Assembly (NCBI GenBank): GCA_934183135.1
Contig: CAKPRX010000050.1
Coordinates: forward strand, 1 to 16,589
DNA: 16,589 nt
Reading direction: 5' to 3'
Origin: an uncultured Prevotella sp.
GTDB taxonomy: Bacteria > Bacteroidota > Bacteroidia > Bacteroidales > Bacteroidaceae
Of the stretch, positions 14,280 to 16,589 are shown in pieces. The notes below the pieces were generated by a model, which saw only the letters and a program-made list of their open reading frames with translations, made no database searches and was not told where the DNA came from. Position 1 is the first letter of the stretch. The number at the start of each line of letters is the position of its first letter. Made by a program: the position numbers and the translations under genes.

Positions 14280-14318
14280 CAGACTATCCGCAATACCCAT
14301 GGTGTTGCGGATAGTTTG
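14280..14318 (+). terminator. Terminator of the GH31 gene
   Basis: ACTATCCGCAA (14283-14293) pairs perfectly with TTGCGGATAGT (14305-14315), extendable to about 14 bp, and is followed by TTGTTTTAAG. It lies 32 bases after the GH31 stop and before the converging fic gene. Confidence 0.75.
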
Positions 14319-14350
14319 TTTTAAGATGCCCGGAAGTTCTGCGTATATCC

Positions 14351-15244
14351 CTAATACTTGATTTCAAAATAATCGAGCAGGTGCTTGTAATTGTCTTGTG
14401 CCGTAAGACAAGTGTCCGTGAGATAACCAGGAATGTGGCACCACTCATGGAGCCCACGGTAATAGAAAATCTTCAACTCATCAGTAATAATAAAGGGCAC
14501 GATGTTGTGATGAAGACACTCCTTGAACATAATCAATCTGCCTACACGACCATTGCCATCCTGGAAGGGGTGGATGGACTCAAACTGATAATGAAAGTCA
14601 AGAATATCTTCAAAGGTAACATGCTTGTTGACACCATACGACCGCAACAAGGCACGAATGGCTTTGCCTATCTGCTTAGGGGCAGTGGTATCGATACCTC
14701 CCACTTCGTTGGGAAAACGTTTGTAATCACCCACGGCAAACCATGACTTTAACGCATCCGATGTTCCATCCTTCAGCATCGCATGTATCTGTTTTATCAT
14801 AGTCTCGGTGAGTGGCTCATGGGCATGCGACACGATAAAGTCGAAACATCTAAAATGATTGGTTGCCTCTATAATATCGTCTACACTTACAGCCTCGTCC
14901 GTAACGCCTATGGTATTAGTCTCGAAGATGTACCGTGTCTGCTCATGGGTCAGCCTGCTTCCCTCGATATGGTTTGAGTTATACGCAAGATCTATCTGCG
15001 TACGGTGATAGATGCCACCTTTCACCGATGATGCCATCTCACTTCTCAATGTCATCAATAAGGGAGAAATGCATACACGGGCATTTTTCCTGGCAGGAAG
15101 TGGCGCATCAGCGGGTATATTCCAACTCTTGCCGATAAGTTGGGCTCCCGCCATCTTACCCTGCACACAATAGTTACGTACTGTGCGCTCAGCCAAGCCA
15201 TGAGCCATGGCATACTCTCGGGTCGAAATATATTCTATCGGCAT
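14351..15244 (-). CDS. Fic domain protein with N-terminal DNA-binding domain
   Basis: Fic enzymes transfer AMP (or another NMP) to target proteins. The 297 residues contain an N-terminal MerR/excisionase-like helix-turn-helix (about 4-48: STREYAMAHGLAERTVRNYC), the inhibitory motif SNHIEG (Ser90, Glu94, Gly95, form SxxxEG, so a class II self-inhibited Fic), a beta-flap region near 172-185, and the complete core HPFQDGNGRVGR (His225 to Arg236). All catalytic residues are present, so the enzyme should be active once Glu94 is displaced. No separate antitoxin gene is present. The gene is visibly more A/T-rich than its neighbours, suggesting acquisition. A perfect palindrome covers its promoter, so the N-terminal domain may repress its own gene. 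The cellular target is unknown. Confidence 0.92.
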   Translation of the reverse strand: MPIEYISTREYAMAHGLAERTVRNYCVQGKMAGAQLIGKSWNIPADAPLPARKNARVCISPLLMTLRSEMASSVKGGIYHRTQIDLAYNSNHIEGSRLTHEQTRYIFETNTIGVTDEAVSVDDIIEATNHFRCFDFIVSHAHEPLTETMIKQIHAMLKDGTSDALKSWFAVGDYKRFPNEVGGIDTTAPKQIGKAIRALLRSYGVNKHVTFEDILDFHYQFESIHPFQDGNGRVGRLIMFKECLHHNIVPFIITDELKIFYYRGLHEWCHIPGYLTDTCLTAQDNYKHLLDYFEIKY

Positions 15245-15264
15245 GATTTGAACAAATATTGATG

Positions 15265-15272
15265 CAAAGATA
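15265..15272 (-). promoter_or_regulatory. -7 box of the fic gene
   Basis: TATCTTTG on the minus strand matches TAnnTTTG and ends 20 bases before the ATG at 15244. The expected -33 position falls inside the palindrome at 15276-15301. Confidence 0.6.
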
Positions 15273-15275
15273 GCG

Positions 15276-15301
15276 TTTTCTTGCCGTTATCGGCAAGAAA
15301 A
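15276..15301. promoter_or_regulatory. Perfect palindromic operator candidate over the fic promoter
   Basis: TTTTCTTGCCG-ttat-CGGCAAGAAAA is an 11-bp perfect inverted repeat with a 4-bp centre. It begins 3 bases upstream of the -7 box and covers the spacer and -33 region, so a protein bound here should block transcription. The HTH domain of the Fic protein is the obvious candidate binder. A terminator role is unlikely because it lies upstream of the gene. Confidence 0.6.
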
Positions 15302-15433
15302 TGAGGACAATCTGCTTAATCGGGGATATTTTTATGCCGCAGGGAGCCATCATTATATCGGTAATAAGTATCACTACTGGACCATTATTGGTGCCTGGGC
15401 ATGGCTGTATTATCAGGAGAATAGAAAAGCAGA

Positions 15434-15830
15434 CCTGTATAACCCAGGCAGCCTGTGGATAACGTGGTGGAAAACCACTGTATAACCCCATGGATAACTC
15501 GGCAGTTATCAACACCGCCACGCCGACAGCCGGGAGAATGGGGATATCCACCGAGAAATAAAACGGTTTTACGCAAGTTTTCCATAGATTTTGATAAGAA
15601 AAAGATATAAACTTATTAACTTTGCACCACATTGTGTAAATGTTGATAACTATCATGGCAGTTGTAAATCAGCCAGATAATATTACTACGGGATGTGAAT
15701 AGATGACAGATAGGTGTGAATAAGCCAAACCTGCAAATAAAATGAGAGTAAGTTATAAACTTTTCCACATCATATCATCTTTATCATTTCTCTTTTTCTA
15801 AAATAAAGAATATAATAAATAATAATATTG
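15434..15830. other. oriC: Candidate chromosomal replication origin (oriC): DnaA-box cluster and AT-rich unwinding region
   Basis: Perfect DnaA boxes (TTATNCACA or complement) lie at 15454-15462 (TGTGGATAA) and 15715-15723 (TGTGAATAA). One-mismatch boxes lie at 15506-15514 (TTATCAACA), 15641-15649 (TGTTGATAA), 15694-15702 (TGTGAATAG) and 15761-15769 (TTTTCCACA). Weaker 7-of-9 matches at 15434, 15477, 15489 and 15544 fill the left part, several in the same orientation. A strongly A/T-rich stretch at 15790-15830 fits a DNA unwinding element. No gene is credible here. Genes flank it in the expected outward directions. The stretch 15302-15433 to the left shows nothing I can name. Confidence 0.6.
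15617..15624 (+). promoter_or_regulatory. -7 box inside the candidate origin, possibly for nadA
   Basis: TAACTTTG matches TAnnTTTG, and a TTTG lies 23 bases upstream (15590-15593), slightly wide of the usual spacing. If it drives nadA, the leader is about 200 nt and transcription crosses the right half of the DnaA-box cluster. Confidence 0.4.
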
Positions 15831-15832
15831 TG

Positions 15833-16589
15833 ATGGTGAAAAACGAGTGGATAGCTAAGGGCTATGTAGACGAGCCCATAGACAGCAGCCTGGACCTGAA
15901 GAAAGAGATACGGCGTATGTGCAAGGAGAAGGATGCCATCATCCTGGCCCATTACTATACCGTGGGCGAGATACAGGAGATAGCCGACTTTGTGGGCGAC
16001 TCCCTGGCCCTGGCCCGCAAGGCGGCCGAGACCGACGCACGCATGATGGTGATGTGTGGTGTACACTTTATGGCCGAGACGTGCAAGCTGCTCTCGCCCG
16101 ACAAGGTGGTGCTGTGTCCAGACCTTACCGCCGGCTGCTCGCTGGCCGACAGCTGTAAGGCCGAGGACCTGAAGCGCTATAAGGAGGAGCACCCGGGCTA
16201 TAAGGTGGTATCGTATGTCAACACCACAGCCGCCGTCAAGGCGCTTACAGACTGTGTGGTGACCAGCGGAAACGCCAAGAAGGTGATAGACTCGTTCCCC
16301 AAGGACGAGAAGCTCATATTTGGCCCCGACTACAACTTAGGTAACTACATAAACAGCGTTACGGGGCGGCACATGCTGCTCTGGAACGGTGGGTGCCATG
16401 TACACGAGAAGTTCTCGGTGGCGGGCATCGTACAGCTCAGGGAGGCCCATCCCGAGGCCGTGGTGATGGCTCACTTGGAGTGCAAGGCCCCCGTGCTGGC
16501 CATGGCCGATGTCAAGGGCAGTACGGCCACCATGCTGCACTATGCCCAGCAGAGCGACAAGAAGGAGTTTATCGTGGCCACCGAGGCCG
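15833..16589 (+). CDS. nadA: Quinolinate synthase A, 3' end outside the window
   Basis: NadA condenses iminoaspartate (from NadB) with dihydroxyacetone phosphate to quinolinate, the first committed steps of NAD synthesis, using an oxygen-sensitive [4Fe-4S] cluster. From ATG 15833 an open frame of 252 codons runs off the right edge. Family motifs are present in order: ILAHYYTVGEIQEIADFVGD, MMVMCGVHFMAETCKLLSP, DLTAGCSLADSC (Cys102, likely first cluster ligand), SYVNTTAAVKALTDCVVTSGNA, IFGPDYNLGNYI and AHLECKAPV (Cys217, likely second ligand). The third cluster Cys would lie beyond the window. The start follows an A/T-rich region with no Shine-Dalgarno sequence, usual for this phylum. It is the first gene to the right of the candidate origin. 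Confidence 0.95.
   Translation, partial: MVKNEWIAKGYVDEPIDSSLDLKKEIRRMCKEKDAIILAHYYTVGEIQEIADFVGDSLALARKAAETDARMMVMCGVHFMAETCKLLSPDKVVLCPDLTAGCSLADSCKAEDLKRYKEEHPGYKVVSYVNTTAAVKALTDCVVTSGNAKKVIDSFPKDEKLIFGPDYNLGNYINSVTGRHMLLWNGGCHVHEKFSVAGIVQLREAHPEAVVMAHLECKAPVLAMADVKGSTATMLHYAQQSDKKEFIVATEA

Noticed and set aside
15189..15656. 155-codon open frame on the minus strand over the candidate origin
   Set aside because: It overlaps the fic start and promoter and the DnaA-box cluster, and has no family features.

Overview
The window looks like chromosomal DNA from the Bacteroidota, most likely Bacteroidales of the Prevotellaceae type. This rests on repeated promoter -7 boxes of the form TAnnTTTG, lipoproteins whose +1 Cys is followed by Asp/Ser/Asn-rich residues, DUF4625 lipoproteins, an ECF sigma factor with a small one-helix anti-sigma-like partner, and a Prevotella-like dispersed repeat family. 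No species can be named from the sequence alone.

Layout. Positions 1-358 hold no gene: a repeat-like sequence at the very start, an 18-bp palindrome and one good promoter. Positions 359-4456 (+) form a four-gene cluster: a His/Cys-rich two-helix membrane protein, a TonB-dependent receptor whose plug resembles ZnuD, and two DUF4625-type lipoproteins rich in His motifs. I infer a divalent-metal (zinc-like) uptake system. Directly behind it lies an orphan 29-codon tail of mutS, marking a recombination junction, and a 21-bp terminator hairpin. Positions 4627-7653 (-) carry ychF, lgt, a doubtful small ORF amid nested inverted repeats, and a decayed formylglycine-generating-enzyme-like gene. Positions 7654-8110 are gene-free and hold three copies of an imperfectly palindromic repeat, one of which supplies the ychF promoter, plus a 19-bp-arm hairpin that probably terminates the next gene.

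Positions 8111-9103 (-) encode a membrane-anchored alpha/beta hydrolase. Positions 9271-11652 (-) are a four-gene ECF operon: sigma factor, anti-sigma-like membrane protein, small secreted protein and outer-membrane beta-barrel. Divergent from it at 11866-14247 (+) is an orphan secreted GH31 glycosidase with its own promoter and terminator. Positions 14351-15244 (-) encode a Fic protein with an N-terminal DNA-binding domain, with a perfect 26-bp palindrome over its promoter. Positions 15434-15830 contain a cluster of DnaA-box sequences next to an AT-rich stretch, a good candidate for the chromosomal replication origin. Quinolinate synthase nadA starts at 15833 (+) and runs off the right end.

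Genes left of the candidate origin are mostly on the minus strand and nadA on the right is on the plus strand, as expected for co-orientation with replication. The metal cluster, GH31 and the Fic gene look like accessory cargo among housekeeping genes (ychF, lgt, nadA).
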